A stretch of 64,000 nucleotides of DNA from Leptoclinus maculatus (GCA_032191485.1 JAVDOI010000003.1:21376873-21440872), one strand, 5' to 3'. Numbered from the stretch's first letter, positions 36,717-51,536 are shown. Made by a program: numbers and translations. Notes: generated by a model from the letters alone, not told the origin.

Positions 36717-39654
36717 CTGGAGAGGGATGAAAACACAAACGAGTCGGTTTTTTTTTTCACATTTGATCCCTTATCCCTTCGGTTCAAACCTTCTTCTCAC
36801 TTCTTTCTTTCCGTTGCCCTCATTAAAGCGTTTTGTTGACCTAATTATTTCTCTCTTTTCCATCCACACACACACCCAAAGGCCCCATGTTCTATGATTG
36901 GCAGTTTGCTTTTTCATCATTGTGAAACATAAATCTGTTAAAGCACTTTAATGAATACAAATCTGCCCCATGTGATCCGCAGTGCAGTCAGATAGCTCCG
37001 CTCCTGAAGGTCTTTCATGCTGATAGAAGTTATAAAGCCGTCACAAGCTGGAGGAACCGATGCAACCAATCACACGAGTGGTTAGGTCCTATATTTACTC
37101 GGGCTGTACCGAACAAAATACTCAACTGGAATGAAGTGAATCATCGGATTCTTTTTTTTATTAAATCCACTTTCTTTGATGAATATAACAAGTCGGTGCT
37201 GCCGCCCTTTGTGTGCAGCGACGCAGCGAACAAACAGCTCTTTTACCTCAGTGTTGTTTTTGAAAGAAAAACACCAACAAATATGGATTGAACGCTCTGT
37301 TTGGATCACAGTCCTTCACAGCCTTCACACGGGACATGAACAGAGGTCTGCTGGGTGAAAGTCCTTTTTTTACCCGTCCTTCCACCCGGACTTGGTGGTT
37401 CTTTAAACTTATGTCACCTGACTTCGTTAGCGGCAGCGCTGCAAGTAGGAAGAAGATGATCGTCTTCTAGATGACGAGCTGTACCAATGGTGGCTTCCAC
37501 TGTTAAAGAGATGTTCGAGTGGAGGAACAGAGCTTTCCAATTTAAAGCAATTGTGACGATCCGTCAGCCTCCTCTGTTCCCTGCAGCTGGCTGTACTCTT
37601 CTGTTTCCATAGAGACCTCCACCTCGAAATAGTTCTCCCTCTTTTTTTTTTTTTTACCTCCACTGCCTCCTTCCAGTAAATAGAAATGACAAGAGGAGAA
37701 GAAATAATAGGTTTTGGGTAGAAAAATGGGGATTGATAGGAGGTGGTGGGATCTGAACAAGAGCCACAAAATAAGAGTGGTGAGGGAAAGTACCAACACA
37801 GTCCAACGGCAGTTTGTGAAATAAACAAAATGATATCTATTGGTTTCGTGTACAGGGACATGAATTGTCCGTTTTTATTGTAACACTCTTGATTTAGGCA
37901 AAACCACAACATGGTGTCTAACACGGTCTTCTGGTTGAGAGTCCTGTTCGTTGGACCCGTCCACCTCCCCTCCTGCCCACCAAAAGTTGTCTTTTGGGAT
38001 ACTAAAAAGTACGTCTCTTGCTCTGACTGTTGCTCATTTAATTTGTGTGTCCACCACGGATAAAGATCTTAATTGATTTTCCATTGGCATCATTTTCGGA
38101 AAAAAACCAGACAATTAGTACAAGAAACCAATAGACTGCCGTGATATTGGGCTGAAAGTGCAGTGTAAGTGAGTTGTGTGGAAAAGAGCAAAATGTTGGA
38201 AGGACAAAAGTCTGTGTGTTTGAGATAAAGTGTGTGTATGTATGTGAAAAAGTAATGAATGGGGAAAATAGCAAATCAAAGGAGAACCAGGACAAAGAGA
38301 GAGTTTGGATGAGACAGAAAAGTGTAGCGTGCCGGCGGTGAGATAAACTCTGCTCAGCATTTCCAGGACCTTCCAGGACATTTTCAAGACTCCGACAACA
38401 CCGCCGATCAGGAACTGAAAGCTGAGAGACACAGCTCTCACCTCCGCCAAACACAAGACTCCTAATTGGACGACTCGGTGACTTATGTCACCTCAGCGTA
38501 AGGAAACAGAGGTGTGACCTCCTGAAGTTTCTCTGTTTGAAGCGGTCAGGTTCAAACTCTTTGACAAATCGTCCTCTAGTTCGGTTCATTTGTCCAGGTG
38601 AGCTGCAGGAAGTTTGACTTGTTTCAGTCCTCTAACAAGAAGAGTGTGGAGATCTCTAAAAAAAACTAAACGTGTTGAAGGCAAGGGTGTTAAACATACG
38701 GCCCTAAATCAACACAATAAATAATTCAGCATGAACACACAACAGAGGATACAGCGACATCAAGAGCATGTTATCCTGTCAGACTTATGAAAGATGGGGC
38801 ACCAAGAACTAAAACAAAGTAAAGAAACGAGGCAGATTAAAGAACCCAGTGATTAGTAGTTAAATAGTTAAAAAAGGAACATTTATGTAGAGCAGCTTGA
38901 GCTAAATACTCAGGCTACAGCATCCTGCTTGCACTATAAAAAACAGTTCATTCAAAGCACTCAGGCGACAGTTTAAAGCTGTCATTTCAATACTATATTT
39001 GTAATCTGACACGTCCCTCGTGGCTCTATTTATCTAAATATGTCTGTGTGATGATGAGGACGGGGAGCAGATGAAGAGCTTTATTCCCTCATATTTATTA
39101 GTTGATGGAGCAGCCTGGGGGGGGCAGACGCTGTCAGAGTGAGGCTCCTGTCAAGTGGAGAGAGAGAGTCTTCTCTGAGGAATCTAAATGATCATCATCA
39201 TCATCGGTTGGTGTCTCATCTTCGTGTGACATCAGCAGCTTCTTGTTTGTCACCACGCCGTTGCTCAGCGCTCATTACCGCCGTGTTTGTGCTCATCACC
39301 TGTAAGTCCCACAGCGTGGGCGGTCTGCGACGTCGACTCAGATCTTTGGTCTCGTCTCTTTTTTGTTCTCGTTAACTACGAAATCAAACCGACGTCGTTT
39401 CCCGGTGAAAGCAGACGTGCATCACTTCCTGTTTGAAGAACGTTTTCTACTTGAAAAGTCGCCAAAAAATACACTTTGTTGTTTAGAAAAGCAAATGATG
39501 TGTCGAATCAGAAGTGCAGTCACGTTAATCTGTGACAGAACTACATAATGCATTCATTCAATTATATTACATTATATCTATATATATGTATGTAAATGGG
39601 AAATAAACACCAAAATAAAAATGTTTATGTTGATTTAGATGCACTCTTCTTCTG

Positions 39655-39850
39655 CATTTCAGCACAAACAACAATCTTTTCCTAAACCTAACTAAGTAGT
39701 GTTGTTGCCTAAAACTAGATAAGTTTGAAAGGACTGTCTGCATGTAACGAGCACAAACTGACTCTTGTTGCTCGACTTTTGTAAGAAAATGCAGGAAAAA
39801 TAATAAATAAGTAATTTTTCGTAAGATGCCAATACGAGGACACGTTGTTT
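39655..39850 (+). repeat. Dispersed repeat family 2 copy
   Basis: It contains 'aatcttttcctaaacctaac', 'gactgtctgcatgtaacg' and 'ttttcgtaagatgccaatac', in the same order as the 43.0-kb copy. Confidence 0.65.
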
Positions 39851-40459
39851 TAATTCCCCTTCCATTTACTTTGAATACTCTTATTTCTCCACCCAAGGAA
39901 AACTTTGGGAAATGTGTGTTTGTCTTTATCTTTTTGAAGGTCTGATGATAATCCTGACGTCACCAGAAGAGGAAACTGACATAAATAACCTGACAGCCGT
40001 CTGAAAACCTCTTTCTTTGATCCTTTTCAGGTGATGACAAGGATCTCAACGAGGGATGTTTCACCAGGATTCACTTCCCTATCCTCCCGTCATTACTTCC
40101 TCCTAAAGGGGCGAAATGAGACGAGCAGCCCCGGATGATGACATATTTCTGTGACAGGATGAAAACTACACGTTTACAAACGGGGCGATGGAGTCAAACA
40201 AAGTATGATCGTTGTAATTCTGATGATAACAGAACGTCTTACAGGACATCAGGAGAGACCAGAGGCCGCATTCCTCCGTGTCATGTTTATTTTCCTTTAG
40301 CGGGTTTTCGGAGGAGTTTAGGATGATTTGTCAGAGCGAATGAGTGAGCGGGACAATCTGTCAGTCCAGGAGGTGAGACGGAGGAGACAGAGTGTCACCG
40401 CCCGAAGCCCAGACACTCAGAAGATATCAATCAAGACGCTCCTACATGAAGAGACAAGC

Positions 40460-40491
40460 AGCACACACACACACACACACTCACAGTACAG

Positions 40492-40523
<32 letters not shown>
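40460..40523. repeat. (CA)n microsatellite, interrupted
   Basis: Two CA runs are separated by 'ctcacagtacagcagca'. The segment 'ctcacagtacag' recurs after the second run. Confidence 0.95.
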
Positions 40524-40528
<5 letters not shown>

Positions 40529-42924
40529 GTACAGTAGCACTCACTCACTCACTCACACTACACGCTCTCCAGTCTACTTAATCTCAGTCTGAACTGGGCG
40601 GAAATATCCTATTTGCCTTTTTATCTATAATACTGTGCCGACGAGTTAAATAAGTCAGAAATTACCCAAAATATTGGTTTCAGTTCATGATCTATAGGGG
40701 CCCGCTTAAAAGATTACGATGCAAAATGTTATGACTTTGCATGTAAATCTGAGATCTGAAGGCAAAAAATAGTAAAACTCAGGATTCTGTGCAATTAACC
40801 AAGAGGTTGAGGAAGACATCACTTAGTCGTGAAGGGATTTAACGAGGATGTGCAATGTGCACACAGTGCAAACTACTGGAAATATGCTCAAGCGTCTACG
40901 AGCTTATAGTTGTGATCTAGGAGATCGCTGAACAACAGATCGTGTACCTTCATAGTGGCTCAGCGCAGAGAATCCTGTGATTTGTCTGCTTTGCATTCAC
41001 ACAAGAAACAAAAAACTCTTTCACAGCGACCTAATGAAGCAGGAGATTGTTTTGAATTTAGACGCGAGCACATTGCGATAAACAGTGTGTGACTTCAGGT
41101 TTGGTGTTTGTTTCTTTTAAGAAGAGCTGCCCACATGAAAAAAAAACCTGAACACGACATTTGTTACGCAAACAAACAAAAATAGCAACACAGAGTAAAA
41201 ACAACAAAGCGTCCGGGGGCCTTTTCGAAGGAGCCACCTCCATCACGAGGCGTAGCGCTCCGTCCATTTGCTGCTCAGTGAGCCGAGTCGGCGTCCGGGC
41301 TGCATCACGACACATTACACACCGACAGGACACCGGCGCTCCGCCAGCCAACAGCACTCAGAGAGCCAGTCGGCCGTATCGCAGTCCAAACACATCCCAA
41401 AAAACAATATGAAACGCTACTGTATGAATCGGTTTGGACAGGCAGTGATTGTGCATCAAGCACCGTCTGGGTGAGAACAACATTCTGTCCGATTGACTCG
41501 AATGTGCAGAGGCGTCCCGGCGTTCGTCACAGTCCGGCCTTTACTTCTCATCAGGTCAACTTAAGAGACTACTTATTGTTCTAGAGCTGCAGATGAGGGG
41601 GGGGGGGCGGTGTCTGTGGCCACCTAAACCACATTACAGACGTTAGGGAGCTTTAAAATCTATTGATAGAATCAGGAAAACAATTCAGCAATAACATGCA
41701 CCAGCGCCAGTGTGCACACCCTCTAAAGTCTTTTAAAAGCTCCTCACAGTGCCGATATTCTGTCTTAATGTTCATTTCTGCAGGTTTTCGTAATTGTTTT
41801 TTAAAACGCTATCGATGAGGACAGCTAAAGGCTTCTCTGATTCCTGCAGACAAACCAAGAATAATGAGAAGCAGACGGTTCACCTGGATTAAGAGAAGAA
41901 CATTATTGATAAGAACAACAACAACAAGAAGCAATGAATTCTTGTCTTGTTTTCACCGTTTGTGTTTTTCCATCTCCTGTTTTGAAGTCAAGAACACGGA
42001 GTGTTGCGGTTTCACTGACGTGACCTCAATTAAGACGGCACAAATAAGCCGGCTATGAGGTTTCACCGCTGAGGGGTAACAAGGCCACCGGGGGGGGGCG
42101 GGCGGGTCTCCCCGAGGACCCGGGAGCCGGGCCTGTAGCTGGAGTAATGAAGTCACGGAGGACCATTTCATACTGAACCACAAGCGGCTGGTAAACAGAT
42201 GGTTGTTAGCTGAGGAGGAACACGTGAGAGCCAGTTGTGCTCACCGCTGGACCGATGTTGACCGTGGAACAGCAGTCAATGTTTGTGGAAAGTGATTGTT
42301 GTATGCTGGGTCACAAGGTCGCGGTCAGATATGGACAAATGAAATGAGGAACAGAGTGGAGGTTTTAAAGATCAGCTAACCCACTTTAAAGCCCCGCTAG
42401 GTTTGGATATTTCATGAGGTGGACGAGGTCTCACAGGAACACATGTGATGGAGAAAGTGGTCTGACGGTGGGCTCCACACACTTTTTCTGATACCTACAA
42501 CTATGCCAACAGTACAAAGTATCCTCCGTCCTCCACACTCACACGATATTGCAGACTCATCGATTAGTGGATTTAAATGACAGATCAGTAAAATTGAGTT
42601 TCTCTGCAAAGAATAACACCAAAGAATAACTTTATACCCTGTGTTTACCAGAGATGTGTTGTAAAAACAACTAATCAACGAAAGAAATGTTCATCGACTG
42701 AGACTAAAAACGACCGATTAGCATCACATGATGTCTCACACAAAGTTATGTCTCCAGGCTGAACTCGTCCAGCATTCGTAGCAAAAGCTACGGAAAATAA
42801 TGCGCCGTCATTTCTAGATATCCCACTGAAATGATTTTGTATGTTATCCACGTGATCACAAACGAGGAAGTATAAAGACCGCAAAAAGCAATCACCGGCT
42901 AGATGGATCCGAGAAGCAGGAATC

Positions 42925-43180
42925 CTTCAGCCAGAGGGACGGCTGTTCATTCCACGTGTGAAACGAGACGTCAATGTTCAATGAAACGTGTACTTCAATA
43001 ACAGCAGTTCTGTAGTCATTTTAACCCAAAACACAATCTTTTCCTAAACATAACCGAGTTTCCTGTGAAGACGGACGTTCATTTGGAAAAGACTGTATTT
43101 ATGTAAGGAGCAGAAGTTGACATGCGTTGCTGAACTTTTTGCATGATATCATACGAACCGTTGCATGAGGATACGATGAT
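42925..43180 (+). repeat. Dispersed repeat family 2, longest copy
   Basis: Ordered blocks are 'ttctgtagtcattttaaccc', 'cttttcctaaacataacc', 'cctgtgaagacggacg', 'gactgtatttatgtaagg' and 'acgaaccgttgcatgagg'. Confidence 0.7.
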
Positions 43181-43988
43181 GTTTCGCACGTTGTCCAATA
43201 ATAAATGTCCAGCAACACGAGCGATCAGAGCGCCTGCAGGGCAGAAACCTGTTCAGGCAACAGAACGACTTCTTCAGGAAAAAGATTGAAACATAACTTC
43301 CGTAGTCAGATACCTCCAACGTAAGGTCAAATAAGTGACCATTGACACAAACAGCGGTCTCCAGGGTGAAAGTCCTTCAGAGCAGAGAGTGTTACTTTGA
43401 TTAGTCCTTGACGGCCCGTCAGTCGGCCTCCGGTCTGCCCTTTACAGAGCGCGAGCATCAGATGACGCCTGCTGCAGACATTGATCGACCTTCCAGCTCC
43501 CGGTTACATCTGACTTTAGCTCGGGGAGGATCGGAGGTCGCCGGTTAGCAGACATGTGAGGGGGGGGGATCTAAACATCTGAGGGCATTATTCACACCCT
43601 CTGCTCCGTGAAGCGGCTTTCTGACTGATCAGCGTGCGAGACAGGTTACAGAGAGACTCTGAGACTCGTTGGTAATCAGTTTGGCCCACTTCCCCCCCCC
43701 CCACTGTCAGCCATTATACTTGAGGACAACCAATCTATCATTCCTCACACCTGCTTGATTCAATTATCCCCCACCGCTATACGTCTGACGGTGGGCTCCA
43801 CACACTTTTTCTGCTCCGCCGTATATTACAAGAGCAGAAATTACAAGAAAATGATCATAAAAATAGGAGTGATTGCCTCCTTTAGAGGCTTTTCACTGTG
43901 GGAACGATTGAGGTTCAGAAATGAAGGAGCGGGAAGAGATTCACCGCGATTACAACTGGTGATAATTATGGAAAATGGGCTGTGAACC

Positions 43989-43989
43989 A

Positions 43990-44031
<42 letters not shown>
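43989..44031. repeat. (CA)n microsatellite
   Basis: A CA run of about 43 bp. Confidence 0.97.
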
Positions 44032-44036
<5 letters not shown>

Positions 44037-44220
44037 CCCTGGGGTGGTTTTACACAGAAAACGTAAAATAGATGAAACTGATATCAATTATTTATGGCTC
44101 AGCTGTAATTGTGAAATTCATCGCTGGTAATGATTTTTAGTTGTTGTTTTTTTCCCACTAACAGCGCACACAAACATATGCCAATGAATGTGCTTTAATA
44201 TTCTGGTACCCTCACATACT

Positions 44221-44223
<3 letters not shown>

Positions 44224-44251
<28 letters not shown>
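44224..44251. repeat. (AC)n microsatellite
   Basis: An AC run of about 28 bp. Confidence 0.95.
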
Positions 44252-44255
<4 letters not shown>

Positions 44256-47201
44256 GAGACATACTGTGCACTGATCTGCAAATATAGACCAGTAAAAAAA
44301 GCCCAGAGAAACACAATCAAGCACACAGCGATGCTTTAGTTAGGTGTTGGTTTTAGTTAGGTGTTGATCCTCCTTCACACACATTCCTCTAAAGCTCTAA
44401 AGATATTCCTTAATTTGGTGTAGATGATGACGCTGGTGGATGTCAGTCCAAATTCGCCCACAAGCGTTCAAGAAGTAACATATGATTCAGATCACCGACT
44501 ATGTTTACATGCACTAAATATTCCTGTTTATGTTTCCTGTTTAATGAAGATTAATATTCCCGTTTACATGCAGCCGTGCATATTCAAACGAACGTAAAAG
44601 GACCCCGTGCATCATCTTCACCACCAGTGAATCTCACGTTAACATCGTTCTCTTCTGTGTTTGACGGGTCGATGCGAACGCCTCGTTTATCACGTCTGAA
44701 TATTAAAACGTTCAGGAGCCACTTGTGCCTTTCTGCTTCTTTGCGTCAACATTCCTTTACACGCCTTCTCTAAAAGATATTTGTTTGTATCCAAAAAACC
44801 TGTTGGTATCCAAGTCCTTCATGATGTTTAAAAGTAGGAGTGTTTCTCCTTCTTTTCTTCTGGACACGCGTCTCTACTCCATCTCTACGAACTATTGGCT
44901 CCAGTTGCTTTGTGTTCAACGCACAGAGCTGCTCTGCATCGATTCAAGCGAGAGCGTATCTGTTGTGTGAGAAGTGAGAGTGAAAATAAAAGTCTGATGC
45001 GCTTGCAGTCTAGAAAAAGGAGGGGGTTAGAAACAAACCAAACAAAGCCAGAGCAATGACCCCCAGAGAGCATAAACCAGGAGCCAAACCCATGAAGATG
45101 GTGACGGCCGCCTCATCCGACCACATCGGTTCATCGCCGAACAATCAAATCTTTGTAATGAGGGCTTTGCACACGACAAACCTAAGAGCGCGACACACTG
45201 CAAGTGATCAAGGGAGGTTTCCTGCTGACACGGTCCGATCATACACTGACATTTCTTTTTTTAACTGCGGTTTTGTCTTCATTAATGTCTTTTCTTTCAG
45301 CTGACACAGAAGCTGTTGCAGTTATCATTTGTCAAGAAATACGCCGTTGATAAAAGCTGCAATATCTGCAAGTTGACTTACAGCAACTCGTACAGCGGCA
45401 TCGATTCCCATTAACTCTCGTTGCCAGTTTTTCTTTCCGGACCTCCAGGAAGCACTAAACAAAACCTTTGATTTGCAGGAAACATTAGCTCAGAGGTGCG
45501 AAGCCAGGTTTGTTTGATCGAGTTGCCCTTTGGTTTTTCTTTATATACGTCGCACTGATTTACGGGAACCAAACTTGCAGATGTTTCTATTGTCTGGTAC
45601 AAAAACATCTCTTCTTACTGACAACCTTTCAGCCGTGTTTTGATGCATTTTGATGCAGGTGGAGGTGAGAGAGGATTGAGGTTTCCCTTCTCTCTGCCGT
45701 TAAACGTCTGGAGAGCAGACTTCCCCTGAGAACCGTCACTCTGCACATCTGTCCATCCAGCTGATGTCTTCCCTCCGGTCGGAGGATCACGGCATGCGAC
45801 AGGTAGAAGAGTAACAGCCGAGTGTGATCTGTCAGCGGGTGTGAGTTAATTTCCTGCCGTGGTGAGATCAGCATGTCCGGGTGTAAGACAGAGCCGGGGT
45901 GGGTTCGCTAAAGGTTGCGTCAGTCAATCCTTCCAGGAAATGGGCTTCAACACGACACGGATCTCCAGTTGGGCGTTAAATGCCTTCACAATCTACATCT
46001 CTCACCTCTGCAGGCGACTACCAACCCCAACAGAGGTTCTTCTACAGGTGGTGAGCTGATCTGATCGCACATGTCAGAGGGAAGTCTGGGAGCTTCAGGT
46101 GGGAAATTCATCACAAACACACAGTTAAAAAGCAAACACTGTGGATAATCAAGGGTTATCTGCATCCCATTTCAGGAGGGACGACTATTGAACAATGCAT
46201 TGTGGGATACTAAGAGCTGACACACTGGTTTCTTCCTCTAAAATCAACGACTGCGTCGGCTGCACATGTAGCAGATTTAACCAAACATCGTCTGCAGCAT
46301 CTCGGTGACAAGAACCCGTGTTCACCGAGCCACTTTGCTCAAAAGACCTTGTGGTGAAAACACTGCAAGGAAAAGCAAGAAAATTACACTTGTCTCCTTC
46401 ACATCTATTATTCACGGCGCCAAGGTGTCCGGCGCTCTCCCTCCGCCATGTTTAGCATTCTGTCACGAGTAACGCCGTGACTTTCTGAAAGATGCTGAGG
46501 AGAGGACGGCGTTGTGATTGAAGAGGAGACGACTGCGAGGCCGTGACCGGTAATGCAACCTCCAGAGGACAGACAGACGACTGCAGCCAGTCGTGCACTT
46601 ACAGTGTCGAGGCACGAAGGAGGCTGACGAAGTTTTAAAAGAAGGAAAGGAAGACAGAAGGTCACTGCGACTATAATCCCTGGACGAGCTGGGGAAATAT
46701 GGGTGGATTTGTATAAACAAACAACACTCTGGTTAACCTCTGAAGCTGCTGCTGAGATGTCCATCAACAGAGGTAGGACACGATACTGTCGTTGAAGTGG
46801 GCAGCTCCCGGGAGGAAATGAGAGGACGAGTATGAATATGAAGCAGGGCACTGCTGAAAAACATCCTCGGAAAAAAAAAAAAGAGACTCAAGAGGACCAA
46901 ATATTCCAAAATAAAACTCAGAGAACAGCAAACTTTTACACACATGTATGTCCAAATACCACAAGTACTCTGTATGACAAGCAGCTACCATCATTCCTGT
47001 GAATCAACAGAGTCAGTGAGTTAAGAACATGTACATTTGCTTCCTACAGTTCAGGAGTTATGAGTAAAAACATGGAGTCGATAAATGGAAACCTGGTGAG
47101 TTTTTCCTCAACACATGACTGAACTTTCTACTGAATCTTACTGAATTCTGATCGGTAGTTTATCCTGCAAAGTAACAAAACCACAAACGGGAGAGAGACC
47201 T

Positions 47202-47240
47202 CCGAGGAGGAGGAGGAGGAGGAGGACGAGGAGGAGGAGG
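47202..47240. repeat. (GAG)n trinucleotide repeat
   Basis: A GAG/GAC-rich run of about 39 bp. Confidence 0.9.
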
Positions 47241-47490
47241 TGAAGTAATTGATCTGATCAGTGAGCACATCGTCCCCAGGATTGGGCTACTTAGTGTTCA
47301 CAGCCTAATGCTGAACCTGATGAGTCAGAGGAATTTAAGAGAGAAAAGGGAAGCGAGAGGGTTGATATAATGAGGGAATGCCTCAGAAAATAAACGTGGG
47401 AGGGATAGTGAGAGGGCATCGCAGAAAGTGAGAGAAAAGGAGAGAGAGAGAGACGATAATGAGACAGAAAGACAGAACAGGATAGAAGAG

Positions 47491-47494
<4 letters not shown>

Positions 47495-47541
<47 letters not shown>
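47495..47541. repeat. (AG)n microsatellite
   Basis: An AG run of about 47 bp. A second AG run lies at about 47602-47646. Confidence 0.95.
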
Positions 47542-47545
<4 letters not shown>

Positions 47546-47604
47546 TTTTATGGATTAGTGGACTAATCGCCTCGTTGTTGTTGCTGTCAGAGAAAGAAAG
47601 AGAG

Positions 47605-47647
<43 letters not shown>

Positions 47648-48579
47648 CCACACACAGTACAACCTCCCAAGGCATCCAACAAGACAATACAGAGCTCTCC
47701 CTCTCTCCTCCACCATCCCCATTGTTTCTCTCCTTCTTTCCAAACTAATCAGGGCATCTCAGCCGAGGGGCCAGAGGGGAGACACCCTGAGCTGCTTCCT
47801 TCCTTCCTTCCCTTATCCACTTCTTTTTTATTGTAGTTCTCGTCCTCTCCTTCCCTCCAGCTCCAGCATCTTACCCCCTTCCTCCCGGCATCATTTTCAT
47901 CAAACCTTCCTTCTCCCCTTTTCCTCCCCTCCTCAGGCCTCTGTGGAGAGTTGGATAAGTGTTGCTGCAGTGGAGGGGGTGGGGGTGGGGGGTCAGGAGG
48001 AGGACTTCCAATCCACTCAGTGAAACCCAAACTCGTCTTGGGGATTGTGTGGAAGCAGCTCCTTGGCTCCAGGAGGGTCCTCGGCTCCAGGAGGGTCCTC
48101 GCTTTTAGCGTCAGGCGGGGTTTTAAGTCGGATAAATACTTGGCCAAGGGCGAGAGCGTCACAAAGAGGAGATCTTTTCTCCCCCCGGCTCCCTGCTCTC
48201 TCTTCCCTTCCCTCTCCCGTCCCCCCTTTCTTTCTTTCTTTCTTCCTCCCCATGCTGAGTCTGGTGAGTCTCTTCCTCTTAGCATACAGGGCCGTCAAGC
48301 CGGGGATCCCCGGGCAAAATCGGCCGCATCCTTCCGCCTCGCTGCGCTCCATCACCGGCGCCCGCCGAGCCCTTTTAAACCCAGGTAATACCCAGAATTC
48401 CCTGCGAGGTGCAGCCTGTCAAGTGAGCCTCGTTTTCTTAAAACTACCATCCCCCTTCTGGCGCTGCCTCACCCATTTTACCTTTTGTCTTTTTAGTTTG
48501 GTGTTGAGTCTCAAAATGGTGTTTCCATCACAAGAAGTGAAATGAAGATTACTCATCAGGTTTAAATCATCTTCAATGG

Positions 48580-48800
48580 ATCGTCATAAAACGGTTTGTA
48601 TATCTTATTAAAAAAAGTTACTAACTTTTCGTGCATTTTCCTACAAAAGTCCAGCAACTCGTGTCAATTTTCGCTGGTTACGTGAATACAGTCTTTTTCA
48701 AATAAACGTCTGTCTTCACATGAAACTACTTAGTTAGGTTAAGGAAACAAAAGTACTTTGATAGGTTGAGGAGAACATCGTTCATGGCATACCTACGAGT
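48580..48800 (-). repeat. Dispersed repeat family 2, minus-oriented copy
   Basis: On the minus strand it reads 'cttaacctaactaagtag', 'tttcatgtgaagacagacg' and 'aaagactgtattcacgtaac', with the terminal block near 48590. Confidence 0.7.
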
Positions 48801-50744
48801 TACGACCCATCATTTTTTACAGTGTGAACGCTGGATGAGACCCCCTGTTGTCACTATCTACTAGGAACTCTCTTCTTCATCAATGGAACATAACATGAAA
48901 GTGCCTCACAACAATGGCAGTTTATACTCCAGTGTCATTAAGAAATAAGACAAATGCTCGTTCTAATCGTGGACGTCTCTCTTCACCTGCATCTCTTTCC
49001 CATCGCTGTGTGGCTTTAACTGGCCTCACCTCTGTGGTCCAGCTGTCCTATTAAATTATCTTCACACATTTCCCTTCTGTATCACGAAAAACACTTCTGC
49101 ACCGACATCTTCAATGACTTTGGGGGCTTTTTTTTACGCTGCGAAAGAAAAAAAAACGGTCATCGAGTTCAGAAAAGGAATTACCTCCGTCAGCCAATTA
49201 TATTCTGAGGAAAACTACGAGTACTGAGGTCAACACTGACGAGGCTTGAATACATTTTAAAATTCATATATTTCAGCCGTAACCTTTTCAGCTTGCTGAT
49301 GTTAGTGTCAAGAACAAGAATGCACTAACAGGCGGCGTGTCAGCCGGAGCGGGAAGATTATAGGAATCAGACAGAAGAGCTTGAGTTTCATAGAAACGTC
49401 TTACACAAGGCTGTTCAGATAGCAATCACCGTTATTCCTTAAATGCATGTTACAGCTCACAAAGAAGAGAGACGCTCTTTCATCTGCTCCGAAGAATTAA
49501 CATGTTGTCGGGTTAATACTGGGGAAGGTTTTTTTTTATTTATAATAAAAAGGAAGCTGACATGCTCCTCTTAAAAAAAGCTCCTCCACCTTAGAAATAA
49601 AGCATTCAAACGCCTCTGAATAGACAATAAATACATGACTGTCAACAGCTGCGCTGAGGAGCTCAGAATTTAATGTTTTTTAAAGTATCTGGTTAAAGCA
49701 AAAGATTTATTCAGGGCGAGATTTTAAATGAGACATGTAGAATAAAATGTTCCAGATGAAACAACACAATTTTAAGCTTCGTTTCGGTTGCGTTTTCTGA
49801 CAGAAGCGTGTTTGTGGATCGTCGGAAAGATGAAAATCTGACAACTATGGCGGTTTGTACAGCTTCTGGCTGTGATAAATGGTGTAGTTTTGGCAATTGT
49901 TGAAAGAGAAACATGCTTTTCCATCCCGCCGGCGGGTTTGGAGCTCAGAGGGTTAATGCAGAATAGATGCAGTCATCCAGCAGGACGACCTACTGTATTA
50001 TTACAAGCTACAGTTCAGTACATTTGTGTGCTTCAATAGCGCCGCATGAGCCGGAGCACGGCGGCTGAACAACTGCTTCTTTGTGCCTTCGGCTTTTTAG
50101 TGTTGCTGACTTTACATCAGCACAGAAATACTAAAGAGAACAGCGTCCCTTCACATTACATCGCTGCTGCTGCTGCTGCTGCTGCCCCATGAATGTTTTA
50201 GAGACTCTTTACATCCGACGAGTGCAACAGAGCGGATGTCATGCTTTAACTGTCGTCAAGTATTCAATCACACTTCATGTTTAGACGGGAGAACGTCTGA
50301 GAGACACAGCCAAGTGGTTTTTACCGGCACAATAGTGATAATTGGTAACAATTAAAGATTGATTTTCCACAGTTATTAATGTTTTCTGTGTCTGTTTAAT
50401 TTGGAAAACAGCTGAGAGCTGAGGAGGAGAGCTCTGTTATCTGTGTGTGAATAAAGATATTCAGTCAGCACAGATGGATGAGTTATTGTTCTGTTTGAGG
50501 GAAACATTTAACTGTAAATATTACTGATGTTTAAAAGGTGTTTTATAATCCCATGATAGGTTGAAATCCTGCGTGTTGAAGGTGTGAACACGAGATGACA
50601 AAAAGATGCTACCACTACATGCTAATGCTGGAATGATATGGAAATTTGAATGGGTTATTATGCTAATCACTCTTTAATGGTGCTTCATCAAAGTTGTATG
50701 GCTCTATACATTAACTGTGTGTCAGTGTGTAGCGCTGTGTGTTA

Positions 50745-51470
50745 ATGTGTGTGTGTATTGTGCAGTGTACTTTGTGTGTATTGTGCAGTGCACGTTGTGT
50801 TTACGTGTGTGTATTGTGCAGTGCACGTTGTGTTTACGTGTGTGTATTGTACAGTGCACGTTGTGTTTACGTGTGTATTGTGCAGTGCACGTTGTGTTTA
50901 CGTGTGTGTATTGTGCAGTGCACGTTGTGTTTACGTGTGTGTATTGTGCAGTGCACGTTGTGTTTACGTGTGTATTGTGCAGTGCACGTTGTGTTTACGT
51001 GTGTGTATTGTGCAGTGCACGTTGTGTTTACGTGTGTATTGTGCAGTGCACGTTGTGTTTACGTGTGTGTATTGTGCAGTGCACGTTGTGTTTACGTGTG
51101 TATTGTGTAGTGCACTTTGTGTTTACGTGTGTATTGTGCAGTGCACGTTGTGTTTACGTGTGTATTGTGTAGTGCACTTTGTGTTTACGTGTGTATTGTG
51201 CAGTGCACGTTGTGTTTATGTGTGTATTGTGCAGTGCACTTTGTGTTTACGTGTGTATTGTGCAGTGCACGTTGTGTTTACGCGTGTGTATTGTGCAGTG
51301 CACGTTGTGTTTACGTGTGTATTGTGTAGTGCACTTTGTGTTTACGTGTGTATTGTGCAGTGCACGTTGTGTTTACGTGTGTATTGTGCAGTGCACGTTG
51401 TGTTTACGTGTATGTATTGTGCAGTGCACGTTGTGTTTATGTGTGTGTATTTGTGCAGTGCACTTTATGA
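50745..51470. repeat. 29/31-bp minisatellite, about 23 units
   Basis: The unit is GTGTATTGTGCAGTGCACG followed by TTGTGTTTAC. Length varies by one GT dinucleotide (29 or 31 bp). Internal variants are GTGTAGTGCACTT and TTTATG. Each unit contains the palindrome GTGCAC. Several plus frames stay open by chance and give Cys/Val-rich strings. Confidence 0.95.
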
Positions 51471-51536
51471 GTGTGTGTTTTGTGCTGGTACAGTGTGTGT
51501 TTGTGTGTATCTGGTGTATTTCTGAGCTTTGTTCAG

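Noticed and set aside
47749..48545. GC-rich block with overlapping 110-178-codon frames on both strands
   Set aside because: No recognisable domain. Composition follows GC-rich and polypyrimidine sequence. Only a small tandem (ggctccaggagggtcctc twice) stands out.
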